NCBI RefSeq assembly: GCF_041146395.1
Contig: NC_091001.1
Location: 105,050,965 to 105,114,964, forward strand
Length of the DNA stretch: 64,000 bases
Direction of reading: 5' to 3'
DNA from: Eulemur rufifrons
Lineage: Eukaryota > Chordata > Mammalia > Primates > Lemuridae
The translations under genes were made by a program, and so were the position numbers. This document shows, in pieces, positions 34,471 to 46,862 of the stretch (positions are counted from its first letter, which is position 1; each line of letters begins with the position of its first letter). Below the pieces are notes generated by a model. It saw only the letters and a program-made list of their open reading frames with translations, searched no databases and had not been told where the DNA came from.

Positions 34471-35984
34471 GTAGTCTCTGGTTATACCCATGTTGGGGTG
34501 TTTAGGTGAATATTTAATTGCTCTGACTTCTCGTATGTTAGTCTCCTTTCTCCAGTGTGGTTCCCAGGGGTGCAGGGAGCATGTTTGGGGATCTCTACAT
34601 CCTTCTTGCCCTCAGCATAGAGCTGGGCACCAGGATGTTCTCAGGTCTCGGCAGAATGTTTGGAGTCTGAAAACACACACCTTTGCTTCTGCCTTTTTTC
34701 GTTCTTTTTTATAATCGGTATTTAGCCTATCTTTAGGCCCCAGGTAAAGTCTGCCAGGTTTCTCCTGATGTGAGCCTGCTGTCTTAAACTCGACAGGAGA
34801 CCCAGGAAATGAATTGTTTGTTTCTAATTCGCTCATGAAGCAATGTGATAATTACGCTTCTCAACATTTCCAGCAATCTCTCTGTATTTTGCATACTATA
34901 TAAATGGGAGGTGATGAGTAAAGGTGGTCCTTAGAGCAGCCTTTGCTGAACAGAAAGGGGGGCAATTCCCTTAATATATTTAGACCAAGGAATCAATTAG
35001 CCACAGTGCAGGGTTGGAAGGGGCCTGTGATATCTTCTAGCCAGTCTTCTCTGAGCAGAAGTTTCCTGGGTAACAGCCTGGTCAGCCCTTTGGCTGACCA
35101 GCCTCCATTCCTAGAAATGTCCTCCTTTTCTTGAGTGCAATCCTGCCTTCCAGGGGCTTCTTCCCCTCCCTCTCAGTTCTGCCCTCCAGGGCTACGCAGA
35201 ACAGTTGGTTTCCTTATGCATGTGACTGGTCTTTAGAGGCTTGAAGACTGCTCACAGTTCCTAAATGCACACAATGACAAGGGATGTTACCGAGGGTCCT
35301 TGTGGAGGGACAGACAGACTATCCCTGCACAAGAGGGGACACACACAGGCAAACAGCTTTACTACCAGTCTGCAGGAAGTAAGCTACTTAACAGCGGTCT
35401 GAGAGGCATGTCACCCTGCCCATGGCACATGGTGCACAGCTCTGCTCTGCACCTGAGCACATTGTGAATGGGTCATCCTCACCTTCCATGCCATGGACAG
35501 CCCCAGAGATGCCCACTCTGTGGGGCTCCCTGCTGGGCCTGGCCCATGGAGAAAGGGGACCAGACCTCTATCTTCTGCTCTGCCTCATGGCTCTGCACTC
35601 TGGGAAGCGCTCCCTGTCGCTTTATCTCCTGAACTCTCACTGCATCCTGGGCCCTGGCTCGCTCAGTGGGTGCTGGGGGGTTTTTCCAGTAGATGCATTC
35701 TCCCTGGACAGGGCAGTCCTTTCTCCTCTGTCTCCCTCTCTTATCCTGCAGCCCCTCTTGGGCCTCATGGTGAGCAGCTCCCAGACAGCCTCCACCCATG
35801 TGCATCTGATTGTGGATGTGGACTTTTATTTAGTTTTCTCTTAAAATTACCTTTATCAAGAGTCTGCCTTTTGCAGTACATCATCACAAATTTATTTCCT
35901 GGACTTATAGAAGTTGTGCATCACATTTTACTCTGAAGTTAGATTTAACTCAAATGACCACTCTTGCCATCGTTAAATACATAA

Positions 35985-36180
35985 CTGACATTAGGCAGAG
36001 TGTTAAACACCACAGCCCATTTAATCCTCACCACAACTCTATGAAATAGGGCCCACTGTAAGCCCATTGCACAGAAGAAAGCACAGACATTTAGATAACT
36101 TGCCTCAGGCCACACAGAGGGTGAGTGGCGCAGCTGAGATTCAGACCGGGCCGCTGGCGCCTGAGTTTGCAGCCTTCGCC
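35985..36180 (-). repeat. MIR
   Basis: CCATTTAATCCTCACCACAA, CTCTATGAAATAGGGCCCAC and CAGGCCACACAGAGGGTGAG follow the antisense MIR order. Confidence 0.86.
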
Positions 36181-36378
36181 GTTGCTTTCTGTTGATCCTG
36201 GGTGGCAGAGGTGTTTCTCTGTTGTGTTCATTATCAGCATCTAGAACTAGTCCTTAGCTAATCACAGGTACTCAATAAATATTTGTCAAAGGAGGGAATG
36301 AAAAATTGAATAAATGAATGAATGTCGTCTCCAAATCGGAGAGTCTAAGAGAAACTGTTCGCCATGTGTCTGGAAGGG

Positions 36379-36522
36379 CAGTTCTCGACCTTGTGTCAGA
36401 ATCCCTGGAGGGCCTCTTACAGCTCAGAGGGCTGGACCCCGGCCCCAGAATTTCTGATCCTGGAGGTCAAGCCTGAGAATTTGCTTTTCTAAAAGTTGCC
36501 AGGTGCTACAAAGGCTACTGAT
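36379..36522. mobile_element. MER5-type hAT-Charlie MITE
   Basis: CAGTTCTCGACCTTGTGTCA, CAGAATCCCTGGAGGGCCTC and CCCAGAATTTCTGATCCTGG follow the MER5A order, ending near CCAGGTGCTAC. Confidence 0.72.
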
Positions 36523-37394
36523 CGGGGGACCCCATTTTGGAGTAAAATCCCATCATGCTTTCACAGCAGGAGTGGGGGCAGCAGTAGGAGGGCAGGAGCC
36601 AGTGACCCAGTGCCCCATGGTTGGCCCAATCCAGGCAGAGGCGAGCCAGGGCTTGGGTGCTTCTGTGCACTCAGCAGCCTGGACCAGCAGCCGCAGCTGG
36701 TCTGAGTCTTCTAGTGGTCAAGTTGCAACTGGAACAGCAGGTGCAGGGTGGAGAGTGACCCATAACAGGAGCTTCCATTTATAAATCACCTGCCATAGGC
36801 TGAGCGTGGAGATGCGCTCACACACACACATATCTATGCACTCTTGTTATAATGGCATATGTGTGGCCCTAAACAACCTTGGGTTCTTTAGAATTGCATA
36901 ATAAAAATTACAGGGTTTAGAGGAAATAGAGTTAAAGGCAGACCACTAAAAATCTAGTGACCAGAAGGCTAACAAAACCAATAAAAATTAGCAATAAAAA
37001 CACCAGCACCCAGCCATACAAGTAGTCTATTCTTTGCTGCCTTAAACCTTGAGGTGTGTCCATCCTCCTCTGAGATTAGGTTGCAGAGATGGTTTTTTAC
37101 CCAAATAAAAAATCTGATCAAGGATATAGCCTTCCTCATTAATCCACTGTGTTGATACAGGGGGGTTATCTGCACACATGGCTTACCCTAGACAGCTTGA
37201 CCTCAAGAGGAAAGCTTTGCAGTTCTAGCAGCCTCTAAGCCAGCTACTTTGCAGCAAAGACGGGCGCTTCTATGAGTTGTCAGCTTGTATCTGAAGACCT
37301 TCATAGATTGCTATGGTCTTCTCTCTAATTGTAAGAAAGTTGACACCCAGCCCTTCAAAACGCTCACGTGCTACAAACAAATGTCATGAATCCA

Positions 37395-37500
37395 CATGAC
37401 TTCCTGTGTTGTAACAGATGGGGCTGTTTCCCAGTTGGCAAAGCCTGGATTTGAACCCAGAGGTGGCTGACTGCAGAGTCCATGCACGTTCTCCTCTATC
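37395..37500 (-). repeat. MIR 5' part
   Basis: GGATTTGAACCCAGAGGTGG and CTGACTGCAGAGTCCATGCA match the tRNA-related 5' part of MIR in antisense. Confidence 0.78.
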
Positions 37501-37619
37501 TTGCTGCCTTTGTTAGAGGAGGAACATGCACAAGCAAACCACTCAGATATGCTCTGCTGCGACATGTTGGATAGAAAGTGGCCAATGTGTGGCTGCTCCC
37601 GTGCGCCTCTGCCACGGAT

Positions 37620-37735
37620 GGGAGCTGCTCGAAGGTCAGGAGCGTGTCGCGGCCCTGTGTCTTCCCCACAGCACCTAAAAGTGCCCCATGCACAGCAGTT
37701 GCTCATTAAGAATAAACATTTTATGAAAGGAATTA
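37620..37735 (+). repeat. L2 3' end
   Basis: CCCACAGCACCTAAAAGTGC and GCAGTTGCTCATTAAGAATA match the 'ccccagcacctagcacagtgc…gtgctcaataaat' L2 3' tail. It lies inside the longest open frame of the window (37501-38190), which argues against that frame being a gene. Confidence 0.65.
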
Positions 37736-38354
37736 TATTTGAATCAATAGCAATAAAAACAAGACATATAGAAGTCATTCCTGTAGCTGTATTATCTTTA
37801 ACAGGTTGGGAGGTTACGGCGGGGAAGAAGGACAGCAACATTTTTGGTTTGCAACAGGTTTTCCTGGGAGGAGTCTGGAAATTACCTTGGTGTATAAAGC
37901 TCAGGAAAATTTGCCAAGACAGTCACATGCGGGCAATGGGAGCTGGGACGGGGTGCTTCCTGCGACACAGCCACACTATGCAATTTGTGGAATGTGTGTT
38001 GCCTTGGGACACCCATGTGCATGTGTGTTGGGGAGGGACCTTAGGTGGGCCCTGGAGGCCAGGCCGTGGAAGACACAACCAGTTGACAAGGGGCAACAGG
38101 ACAGATGTGACCACCACTTGCAAACCTGCGAAAGGCTACAGAGGGACAGACTTGCTCTGTGTGGCCCCAAGGGCAGGACGAGGCCCCTGAGTGGAACGTC
38201 GATCCAATGACCCAACTCACAGTCTCACCCCCATTCATAGGTTGTCTGTGTTTGTTCCAAGTTCCATGTTTGATCAACTCTTCAGTGAAGTCTTAAGGGC
38301 CTCAGGATCGAAACTTCCCTCCGCTGAGCAGTGCTGTATTTGCAGTGGTCCCCG

Positions 38355-38560
38355 CAATATGAAAGCAGCGAGGGGTGTGGGCTCAGAGCCAGCCCGGGTC
38401 CAGGCGGATCCCAGCTCTGCTCACACTTCCCTGCTGCAGGACGATGGGCTCTAGTAGCCCCAGATGTCTTGTTTGTGAAATAAGGATCATAATTGATTTC
38501 ACAGGGTTGTTTGTGAGCCTTAAATGAGACGGGAATTCTAGAAGGGGACTGGTACCTGGT
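38355..38560 (+). repeat. MIR
   Basis: GGTGTGGGCTCAGAGCCAGC, GTTTGTGAAATAAGGATCAT and TTTCACAGGGTTGTTTGTGA follow the sense MIR order. Confidence 0.78.
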
Positions 38561-39240
38561 CAAACCCTGTGGGAGGCACAGGGGGTAACAACAACAACGT
38601 CAGGCTTCTAGAAGCTTCTATGTGGGGTGGCAAGGCACCCTTTGAAAGCAGAAAATAATCCTGTACATATTTCAACATGCTAATGAAGTAGAGAACACTT
38701 TGTGGATCAGTTTCTTTCCTCCGCAGAACTAGCATTCAAAACTGACTTGCTAAGGGAGAGCAGAATGACGATTTGGGCACCCTGTTCTCAACTTCTAATT
38801 ATAAAAACTAACAGCAAAATGGAGAGATGTTTCTTTTAAAGCTTCAACATCTTCTTTGTTCTCATCTGTCTGCTAGAGGTAGATTGAAAAGTAAAACAAA
38901 GACGCTCTTAAGATATCTTGAGAGTAGGTGTTTGTTTCCATCCACGGAATGTTCTTCACCTTCCCGCTCCCTCCCCCTCTTCAGAGAGAGACAAAGCCTG
39001 AGAGGGAGATGACAGGAAGCGTCCACAGCCGGCACCCTGGAAATAGCCCCTCCAGAGAATGGGCTGCAGCAGGAATAAACCTGGGTCTGGAGTTTTTAGC
39101 AAGGCCCGGCGAGATGACTAACGCAGGAAGGGTGCCAATCAGCAGCGCTGGCAGATGTCTCCCCAGAACGGGGGTGGCCAGCGGAGCGTCCCCTCAAGTA
39201 CTTGCCTGTCAGCCTCGCGGAGGCAACCATTTTTAGCTCT

Positions 39241-39330
39241 TCAATAAATTGTCCCTTTGTGGCAGGAGCGGCTAAGCAGCCTGACGTCATCAGCAGGAGC
39301 CTTATTTGATTTAATGGGGAAACATTTCAA
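39241..39330. promoter_or_regulatory. Candidate regulatory block with a perfect CRE (TGACGTCA)
   Basis: The palindrome TGACGTCA at 39282-39289 is a full CREB/ATF site. It lies in repeat-free sequence next to GAGCCTTATTTGATTTAATG. Enhancer function is an inference; a single 8-mer can occur by chance. Confidence 0.3.
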
Positions 39331-40229
39331 GCTGAGAAATGCACGTGCTTCTCCCGGATGTGGCACCGCATCTGCTGAGCTTCGCCCACACACCTGTGCC
39401 TCTGGGCAAAGCCAAGCGTGCCGGTCCCAGGCAGAGGTTGACAAGCAGCAAGGCCGGGTTGCTCTCAATTGCTCTGTTATCTCCTTCCCACTGGTGTCTC
39501 CGGGTTCCCATTATTTTTTGTGCATTTGCAAATGTCTCCAGGCTGAGCTGCTGAGAGTAGTTACCCCCAGCATGCACGCCTCTCTGAGTTTTCTGAATAT
39601 TATCGTTTTTGAGGTGTACGTCCCCCAACACATGGTTGGAGATGAATGGGTACTCCATATTCAGTGATTGTAGGGGATGCTGGATTTATTCTCTGACATG
39701 AATTTAGTGATTGTAAATGTCACAGGTGCACACTGTTTTTAAATATGTTCATGACTTCAGAGTCAATGGGAATTTGAATTTCAAGAGCTTATTATTTCTC
39801 TTCCCAGGAAGAGGAGGGTGAAGGAAGCCCGTACAGACATAGTAACATTTGCTGGGTTTATTTGGTGCCTGACATCAGTGACATGAGATTTGAACTCTTC
39901 TCTAGCATTCATCACCCCTTTCTTGTTGGGGGAAGGGGTATAATCTTGTAAAGGGAAGTAGTTTTGAGTTCTAGTCTCTCCACTTTGCCTGAACGCACTA
40001 ATGGCCCCTATTATGAAAAATTTGATTTTGCTGATAATCAACAGTATGTTAATATTGGGCATCAGATATCTTCGTTCTATACCAAAATGAGTCTAGCCTT
40101 TATAAACCAACATGCCAACCCTTTCCCCAGCTTCAGTTTGAGGGGTTAATTGAAATTATTTAAAATAGAATGACATCCTCTCAGGCCTCTAGAATATGGA
40201 GTTAGATTAAGATCAAAAAGAGCCCTGAA

Positions 40230-40470
40230 CCCAGCTGGAATGGAATGGAAAGAACTGGAGTCAGAAGAATTGGGCTTCAGTCCCAGCCCAGCCACTCTCT
40301 GATGGTAAATCCTGCCTAAGACCACGAATCTCTCTGAGCCTCACTGTTCTTACCTGTAAAATGGGGACCATGATCGCTACCTCACTTGGCAGTCACTTGG
40401 ATTAAATGAGCAAGGATGCGTGTGAAATCACTGAATTCCGAGAGGGCATTCCCAAAACAGGTGCTGAGTT
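40230..40470 (+). repeat. MIR
   Basis: GGGCTTCAGTCCCAGCCCAG, CTCTCTGAGCCTCACTGTTC, TTACCTGTAAAATGGGGACC and TTGGATTAAATGAGCAAGGA follow the sense MIR order. Confidence 0.9.
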
Positions 40471-40528
40471 TGGATAGAGGAAAGCTTGTGATAGAGGTTT
40501 ACACCAACTCCAAGTTGTAGAGAACTGC

Positions 40529-40607
40529 AGAGGGAGAAGAAGAGGAAGAGAAGGAAGGAGAAACAGAGAGGATATAGAGAGAAAGAGAAATAGAGAGAGA
40601 GAGAAAC
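40529..40607 (+). repeat. Purine-rich (GA) tract
   Basis: About 80 bases almost entirely A and G, with (GA)n at the end. It is low-complexity and could form H-DNA. Confidence 0.9.
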
Positions 40608-40699
40608 CTGATTCATCCAGAAAAAAGGTCTTTGGAGATATTTTCTCCAAAAGAAACATTTTGTACAGAAATAAGACCATTATAGCTCACACCAGAAAT

Positions 40700-40930
40700 G
40701 ATAGTCCACACTTATGGAACACTTGCTAAATGCTCTACCCTGTACCTTTTCTCTGGAGAAGAATCCCCCAGTTTTCTACATGGGGCGGGGATAAGCCTGG
40801 CTTGCAAGTGAGACCCAAAGAATTCCCTGATAAATGTCGTATGCCAACCTTAATATGAATGTGTTATACCATTTAATGCTCAAAACAACCCTACTTAGTA
40901 GGAGTATAAAATTAAATCTATTTCACATAC
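40700..40930 (-). repeat. MIR, split
   Basis: TGGAACACTTGCTAAATGCT and, after about 100 unrelated bases, ACCATTTAATGCTCAAAACA with CCCTACTTAGTAGGAGTATA. These fit an antisense MIR with an insertion or strong divergence in the middle. Confidence 0.55.
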
Positions 40931-41119
40931 ATTTTCACCTCCTTTCTGGATTACTTATTGCTACCTTTTAGGTCATGATTAAAAGTTAAGGTTGAAGCAT
41001 CTGCCCCAAGGACCCTACCTGCATTGTCACCTAGAATCACATAGGATTCCTGCTGAGTTTACCTTTGGATTGGTTAAGATGCTTCTGTAATTTAAAAATA
41101 ATAATTCTTCCTATTTGAA

Positions 41120-41275
41120 TAATGGTTCTTAATCAAATGCTTTTCTGTACAAAATTTTATATAACCCTGAACAAAATTAGTCTCATTTGTAAATGAGGAG
41201 CGTGAGAACCATAGTGGTTAAATGACTTGTTTAAGATCACCAAATGGTAACACTGGGATTTGAACCACTTATCTG
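41120..41275 (-). repeat. MIR fragment
   Basis: TCATTTGTAAATGAGGAGCG, TTAAATGACTTGTTTAAGAT and GGTAACACTGGGATTTGAAC follow the antisense MIR order. Confidence 0.75.
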
Positions 41276-42164
41276 ATTTGCTGTCTCCTTCCCCTACAAA
41301 CCACCCCAAACTTAGGATTGTCAAACAGCAACCCATATATCATGCTCATGGATCCTATGAATCAGGAAATTGGAAAGGTCGTAATGGGAAGGACTGTTTC
41401 TGCTCCATGTTGTCTGGACCCTCCCCTAGGAAGGCGAAGGCTGGGGTGGCTTGACACCTGGAAGCTAGAATTATCTGAAGGCTCATCACTCACTTGTCTC
41501 ATGGTTGAAGCTGGCTATTGGCTGGAACTTCAGCGAGGGCTATTAGTTGGGGTGCTTACACATGGCCTCTCCATGTGGCTACTTGGGCTTTCTCACAACA
41601 TGGTGGCTGGATTCCAAGAGCAATTGTCCCAAAATGCACTAGGCAGAAGTTGTATCACCTTTATGACTTAGCCTCTGAAGTCATATAGCATCACTTCCAC
41701 CATAGTCATCAACTTGCCTGCATTCATGGGGAGGGAAAATAGACCTTACCTCTCTGTGGGAAGAATGTCAAAGTCACATTAGAAAAAGAGCAGGTGGGAT
41801 GAAAGATGTTACTGTGGCTGTATTTGTAAAATACAGCTTGTTACCAACTGTTATACATTCTACTAGAAGAAGCAGGCCTGCCTTGTTGATTTCAGGAAAC
41901 TGCTTTGGGAGAAGTTTTCTGGGAGAGAAAGTGCAGCCAGTCTCTTTGGTGCCTCCCTCGTACCTTCTGTTCTCAGATGAAGGACTGTTTGGAGAGGCAA
42001 GGGACCCTTGCTCAGTTTGCCAGAGCATGGTTTTTCTTATGTTCTAGCTTTATTAATGAGCCCAAAAAATGATAATTCCAGTAGGCAGCAGGAGTTTCTG
42101 GTTTCTAAAATATTTTATTCTTGTCTGATTCCATAAAAGATTTGAGGTGGTTTTGCAAATAGTG

Positions 42165-42215
42165 TGCACACATATACATACACACAAACACATACACACA
42201 CACCCCCCCATACAC
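42165..42215 (+). repeat. CA-rich microsatellite
   Basis: Degenerate (CA)n with ATACATACACAC and CCCCCCC segments. Confidence 0.88.
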
Positions 42216-43264
42216 TAAAACCACAGAAGATCAAAAACCAAACATGAAGGCAGAAAGTAAAAAGTAGTAATTCACATTAAAATTACTATCTTAAAATCAT
42301 ACTTACAGTGATTGAATACCAGGTTAAGCTCTGAGTTTCCTGGAAGACAAGGTGAAGAGGGCCAGGAAATATTTGTGAAATTAGAGGATCTTAAATGCCT
42401 CTCCACTCTCCATTCTCTCTCTAAGTGTGAAAGGCATCAAACTACCCCTTCCTTGCCTGCTGGTAGTTTAAAAATGCTTCTTACTGTTCTTCGAAGATGA
42501 TAATGGCCTGTTTTAATTACATTTCAGAGGAAAAAAGTAAATTGGAGATATACAGTTTGAGGTCATTGTCAGTCTGTGGTGGAAGTCTCCCTGTGAGAGG
42601 TAGAATATTCCCCACGGTTTTGCAGCCCCCCTGGACTCACAAAATCCACACTAGGCCACTTGAACAGAAACCCTTCCCATCTCCTGCACTCCAAGAATAA
42701 GCAAAAAATCAGCAGAAAAATTAAGATGTAAAAAATAAATTTGACGTCTCAAAGGCAAAAGGGAGAAAACAAAAGACGACCTTCTCTTTCTCTTTTCCTC
42801 TCAAAAAGAAGGTGATTTCTTTGAGCTGATTTCTTTGTCTCACACTGAGCTCACAAATGTGTCTTAATTATCCCACTCTTTATTCTTTACGGCGTCTAAA
42901 TTCTCTTTATTATTTGATTGAGTCCATTTCAGCAATTGTACAAAAGTGATACATTCAGAGTCTGAAGAAATTAGCCATGAAATGAGCATTTCCTGAATAT
43001 TGGTTATTGCTTTTTTTTTTTCCTAGCCAGTTATTTATTTGGTGTTTTTTTATTTTTATTTTTTTGACACAGAGGTCTGCAGGCTCCTGTCCGAGGCCTG
43101 AATTCAGAGGAGAACCTGGAGGGTGGAGACCATGGTGGGTACGTAATGAGGCAACGGCCTCCAGGTTCTGTGCTCTTGGTCATCACTCCAGGCTGCTCCC
43201 GAGGGTCACAGGGGTGTGGTGTGGAAAGTGCACAGCACAGAGCAAAATGCTCTGAATCCTAACC

Positions 43265-43585
43265 ATCGTTAGGCAAATCTGATTACATGATCCCTGTGCT
43301 TAAAATGCTTCAAAGACCCCCTTTCAACTATTGTCACCACCACCTGGACTCTGCTTACCTGTCCAGGATCATCCTTGGGCTTCTCCTTCCAGCCTCACTA
43401 AATCTTTTTCAGTTTCTAGAAGGTTCTGCATTCCTTTCCTCTCCTATGAGAGAAACAGCACATGCTGTTTCCCCTGCCTGGACTTCTCTTCTATTCTCTG
43501 GCCCTCTGCATGCCTGACTGTTCCCCAACCTCTGATCTCAGCTCTGGTGACTTCTGCCATGAAAGGCTTCCCTGGGTTCAGATCT
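43265..43585 (+). mobile_element. LINE-2 fragment
   Basis: AATCTGATTACATGATCCCT, GCTTAAAATGCTTCAAAGAC, CACATGCTGTTTCCCCTGCC and AAAGGCTTCCCTGG follow the L2 ORF end ('caaatctgatcatgtcactcc', 'cacatgctgttccctctgcctgga', 'gaagccttccctg'). Confidence 0.85.
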
Positions 43586-44267
43586 AGGTGAGCGGTCCAC
43601 CCACAGGCTGCCACAAGACTCGTCAGATGATTCTGTGATTCCTGGGCACTGCGTGTTGGGGGGTAGAGAGTGCTATTGGTGGTGGTGGCAGAGACTGGGC
43701 CCTAAGACTGATTTTGGAATCTTGATGAGTAGAAGGCAGAAAACCTGCCGTTTCAAAGTTGTGAGCACACTTCTACCTCTCAGGCGCAGAGAAGTAAATT
43801 TCCCTGGGCAAACACGGTGCTTGTGTTCTGAAGAGAACTCTCTTGAGAGGCTTTAGTTATATAAATCTAAAGTTAAGACCCTCCTCCCAGTGTTTTTGGA
43901 GAAACCTGAAGGTGCCACTAGCTTAAATACAGATCTTTTCTTGGAAAATTTTTCTGTTTGGACTTGTAAGTTACAGACTACTGTTGAGCCAGACCTATGT
44001 TCTAAGAAGATTGTGTGTTTTTCTCACCTGACATGATGTTTCATGGCTCTGTTTGAGTATGGGAGGGACTAAGGTGCAACAGTTGCTTGATTTGGGGAAG
44101 TGAACGTTCTTATTCACAGTATTTTTTTAGCAGACAATCAAGACTAAGACAGGCAGATATTATCTCCATCTATTGCTAGAAAAGAGGCTAGAAAAAGTTG
44201 ACTAGACCATTAATATGCTAAACATAATTTTATTTAGCACCGATACATGTAGGATGCCTAGAACAGG

Positions 44268-44620
44268 TGTCTTAGTCCATTTGGGCTATAACCAAATTCA
44301 AAATTAGTGGCTTATAAAAAAACAGAAATTTATTTCCAAAATACTAGAGGCTGGGGAAGTCCAAGGTTAAGGCAGATCTGGTTTCTGGTGAGGGTCTGCT
44401 TTCTGGCCATGGGTGGTGCCTTCTTGCTGTGTCCTCTCATGGTGGAAGGGAAAAGGGGTCTCTCTCAGGCCTCTTTGATAAGGGCACGAATCCCATTCAT
44501 GAAGGCTTCATTTCCATGATCTAATCAGATTCCAAAGACCCTATCTCCTAATACCATCAACTTGGGGGTAAGAATTTCAACATATGAATTTGATGGGACA
44601 CAAACATTTAGTCTGTAGAG
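44268..44620 (-). mobile_element. MLT1-type MaLR LTR
   Basis: TGTCTTAGTCCATTTGGGCT, AACAGAAATTTATTTCCAAA, TTCTTGCTGTGTCCTCTCAT, CTATCTCCTAATACCATCAA and TTTCAACATATGAATTTGAT are in antisense MLT1 order. The flanks ACAGG (44263-44267) and CCAGG (44621-44625) agree at 4 of 5 bases. Confidence 0.92.
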
Positions 44621-44621
44621 C

Positions 44622-44823
44622 CAGGGTTTGGCAAATTACCACCCAGACCAGATCCAGCCTCCTACTTCTTTTTGTAAATAAAGTTTTATTGGAACGCAGC
44701 CACATTCATCCACTTACATATTGCCTATGGCAGCTTTCATGCTACGACAGAACACTTGAATAGTTGCAACACAGGCCACAAAAATATTTACTATATGGCT
44801 TTTTCAAGGGAAATTTGCCATTT
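44622..44823 (-). mobile_element. Nonautonomous hAT-Charlie element
   Basis: CAGGGTTTGGCAAATTACCA, AAATAAAGTTTTATTGGAAC, CAGCCACATTCATCCACTTA and GGCTTTTTCAAGGGAAATTT match, in antisense, the common human element with a 'gtcagcaaactttttctgtaaagggccagatag … ccaataaaactttatttac' pattern. It directly abuts the MLT1 LTR. Family name not claimed. Confidence 0.78.
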
Positions 44824-45784
44824 GGAAAGGGCCATATAGGCTCTGATGTGACTGTCCCATTGGGAGTTATGGTCTGTGGGTGGATATGGGGTCACTCTGG
44901 AAGGAGAAGACGTTCTCATAAGTAACTGACCTGACAAGAGGACTTGTCTGAGCTGGAAATGAGGCCAGAAAGATAGGCTGTAGGGAGAGAAAGGAATCTT
45001 CCTGCTCTCTCTGGTCCTAAAACATGTTTCTTGTGGCCTGTCTGCCTCTTCCTTTGTTATGCAGCCCGGAGAGGATGGAGGTGCCGCTTGTTAACCCAGA
45101 ATGGCCCTTCCCTGCTGCTGCTTTCCCTCTTGCACCGCGTGCCCTCTCTCTACGGAGACCGCACGTCTGTGGCCTGCAGCCATGGGTGTCAGTGTTACCG
45201 TCTCTTTGAAAGGAAAGTTTCTCCAGTTCTATCCATGCCATGTACACTGTACCTTCTTAATGTTTTGAAATTTAAAAAAAAAAAAGAAAGAATAGTTTCT
45301 TCCCACTCAGAGTGAGAGCAGAAAGCAGCAACTCTGCTACCCAGGACTGCAAACCTTCACTAGTTTCCGGGTAGCTATAAACTATCCTCTTCCCTTCCCC
45401 CGACCCTCACCCCACCCCACTTCTCACTGCTCTGTGCGCCACACAGCAGGGCCTGCCTTGTCGACCACTGCACATCGAGCTCCCACCGGCCCCCAAGCAT
45501 GGGTGCTGGCTCACTGAATGCCACCAAGGGACCACCTTGTGCCAGAACTACATCACAAAAGCACCTAGCTCATCTGCCTGCCGTGCTGTCAGCTTTCAAT
45601 AAGTGGTAGTGATTAGTATTAATTTCAAACTCACTGTTTCCCCAGGAATAGATAAGCAAAATGCAGAACAATTTTAAATCATTCTTGGTGAAACCCAAAT
45701 CTCATTCCAGCCTCTCCCAGGCCACCTGAGGGAGCAAACCTAACCATCCCCTCCTTAACTTGAAAAAGTCACCTTAAGAACTCG

Positions 45785-46140
45785 ATTGCATTAAGAGCTC
45801 CTGATGGAGAAATCTTTTATGATTATACTTTATGCTGACAACAGCTCTAAATTGGAGGGTGCAGCTGAATGGAATGAGCTTAATTCTCCATACAAATGTG
45901 GGCTCTTGGAAAGAAATCACTTTTTTTCAGGTCTAAAATCTATTTTATCTCCCCTAATTAGGAGAATATGTAAAGCAAGAAGGGGGAATAGCATTCAATT
46001 TGCCATAAAAAGCAAACCCGGTAGTTTATAAGATCACACTTCCCAAACAAGCTCTGGCCTATTAGAGGAGATCATACATAATTCAGGACCCACTTGTTAC
46101 TGCGTGTATCATGCAAATTCTAGCAAATTACATTCGGAAA
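45785..46140. promoter_or_regulatory. Candidate conserved non-coding element
   Basis: A repeat-free, AT-rich block with the palindrome CCTAATTAGG (45953-45962), a homeodomain-type core. Other short TAAT, TTTATGATTA and ATGCAAAT motifs are present; the ATGCAAAT at 46111-46118 is a perfect octamer (POU site). The composition resembles developmental enhancers, but conservation cannot be judged from one sequence. Confidence 0.3.
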
Positions 46141-46472
46141 AAATGAAGTTCATCTTCCGTCTTTAAATAGACTATTAGAAAAAGGGGTAGATATACAAGC
46201 CATAAAGAAGCAAATGATTCAAGTAGCTTCAAAACAGATGTGGGATAGAAAGACCTCAAATGGAAGGGTGAAAACCCTTGGATTCTGAGCCCCATGTTAA
46301 GATCGAATCCAACAGGTAACACGTTGTTACCTCTCCACCTGTCTGCTTTGCAAAGATGTCTGCTCGGTCAGTGCCAGGGAGCCTTTGTCCTGGGTGCTTT
46401 TAGTTTCTGAGCTCATCCGAATATTCATTGACCTTCCAGGAGGCTCTCGGGTTCTCCTCTTGGAATTTAGAG

Positions 46473-46503
46473 GTGTGTGTGCATGTGTGTGTGAGAGAGA
46501 GAC
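46473..46503 (+). repeat. (TG)n / (GA)n microsatellite
   Basis: GTGTGTGTGCATGTGTGTGT followed by GAGAGAGAGA. It ends at the left boundary of an MLT1 LTR. Confidence 0.9.
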
Positions 46504-46862
46504 TGAGTTCATCTGGGCTGGCATAACAAAAATACCATAGACTGGGTGGCTTATAAACAACAGAAATTTATTTCTCACAGTCCTGGAGGCTGGAAGTCTC
46601 CAGGGTGGCAGCAAGGGTGGGCGCTGGCGAGGGCCTCTTCCAGCACGCGGACTGCTGGGTTCTCATTGTTTCCTCACGTGGCAGAAAGAAGGTGCCAGAG
46701 CTCCCTGGGGCCTCTTCTATAAGGGCACTAATCCTGTCACCAGGGCTCCAGACTCACCACCTGATCACCTTCCGAAGGCCCCATCTCCTAATATAATACT
46801 ATCACCTCGGGGATAGGATTTCAACACGTGAATTTGGGGGAGGGACACAAACTTTCAGTCCA

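Noticed and set aside
35422..35936. Overlapping 140- and 147-codon frames in two + frames
   Set aside because: They overlap each other and an antisense frame over the same bases, with no similarity to a known family.
37501..38190. The longest open frame in the window (229 codons, + strand)
   Set aside because: It starts at a TTG, overlaps the edge of a MIR and an L2 3' tail (37620-37735), has competing open frames on both strands, and shows no domain, signal or splice context.
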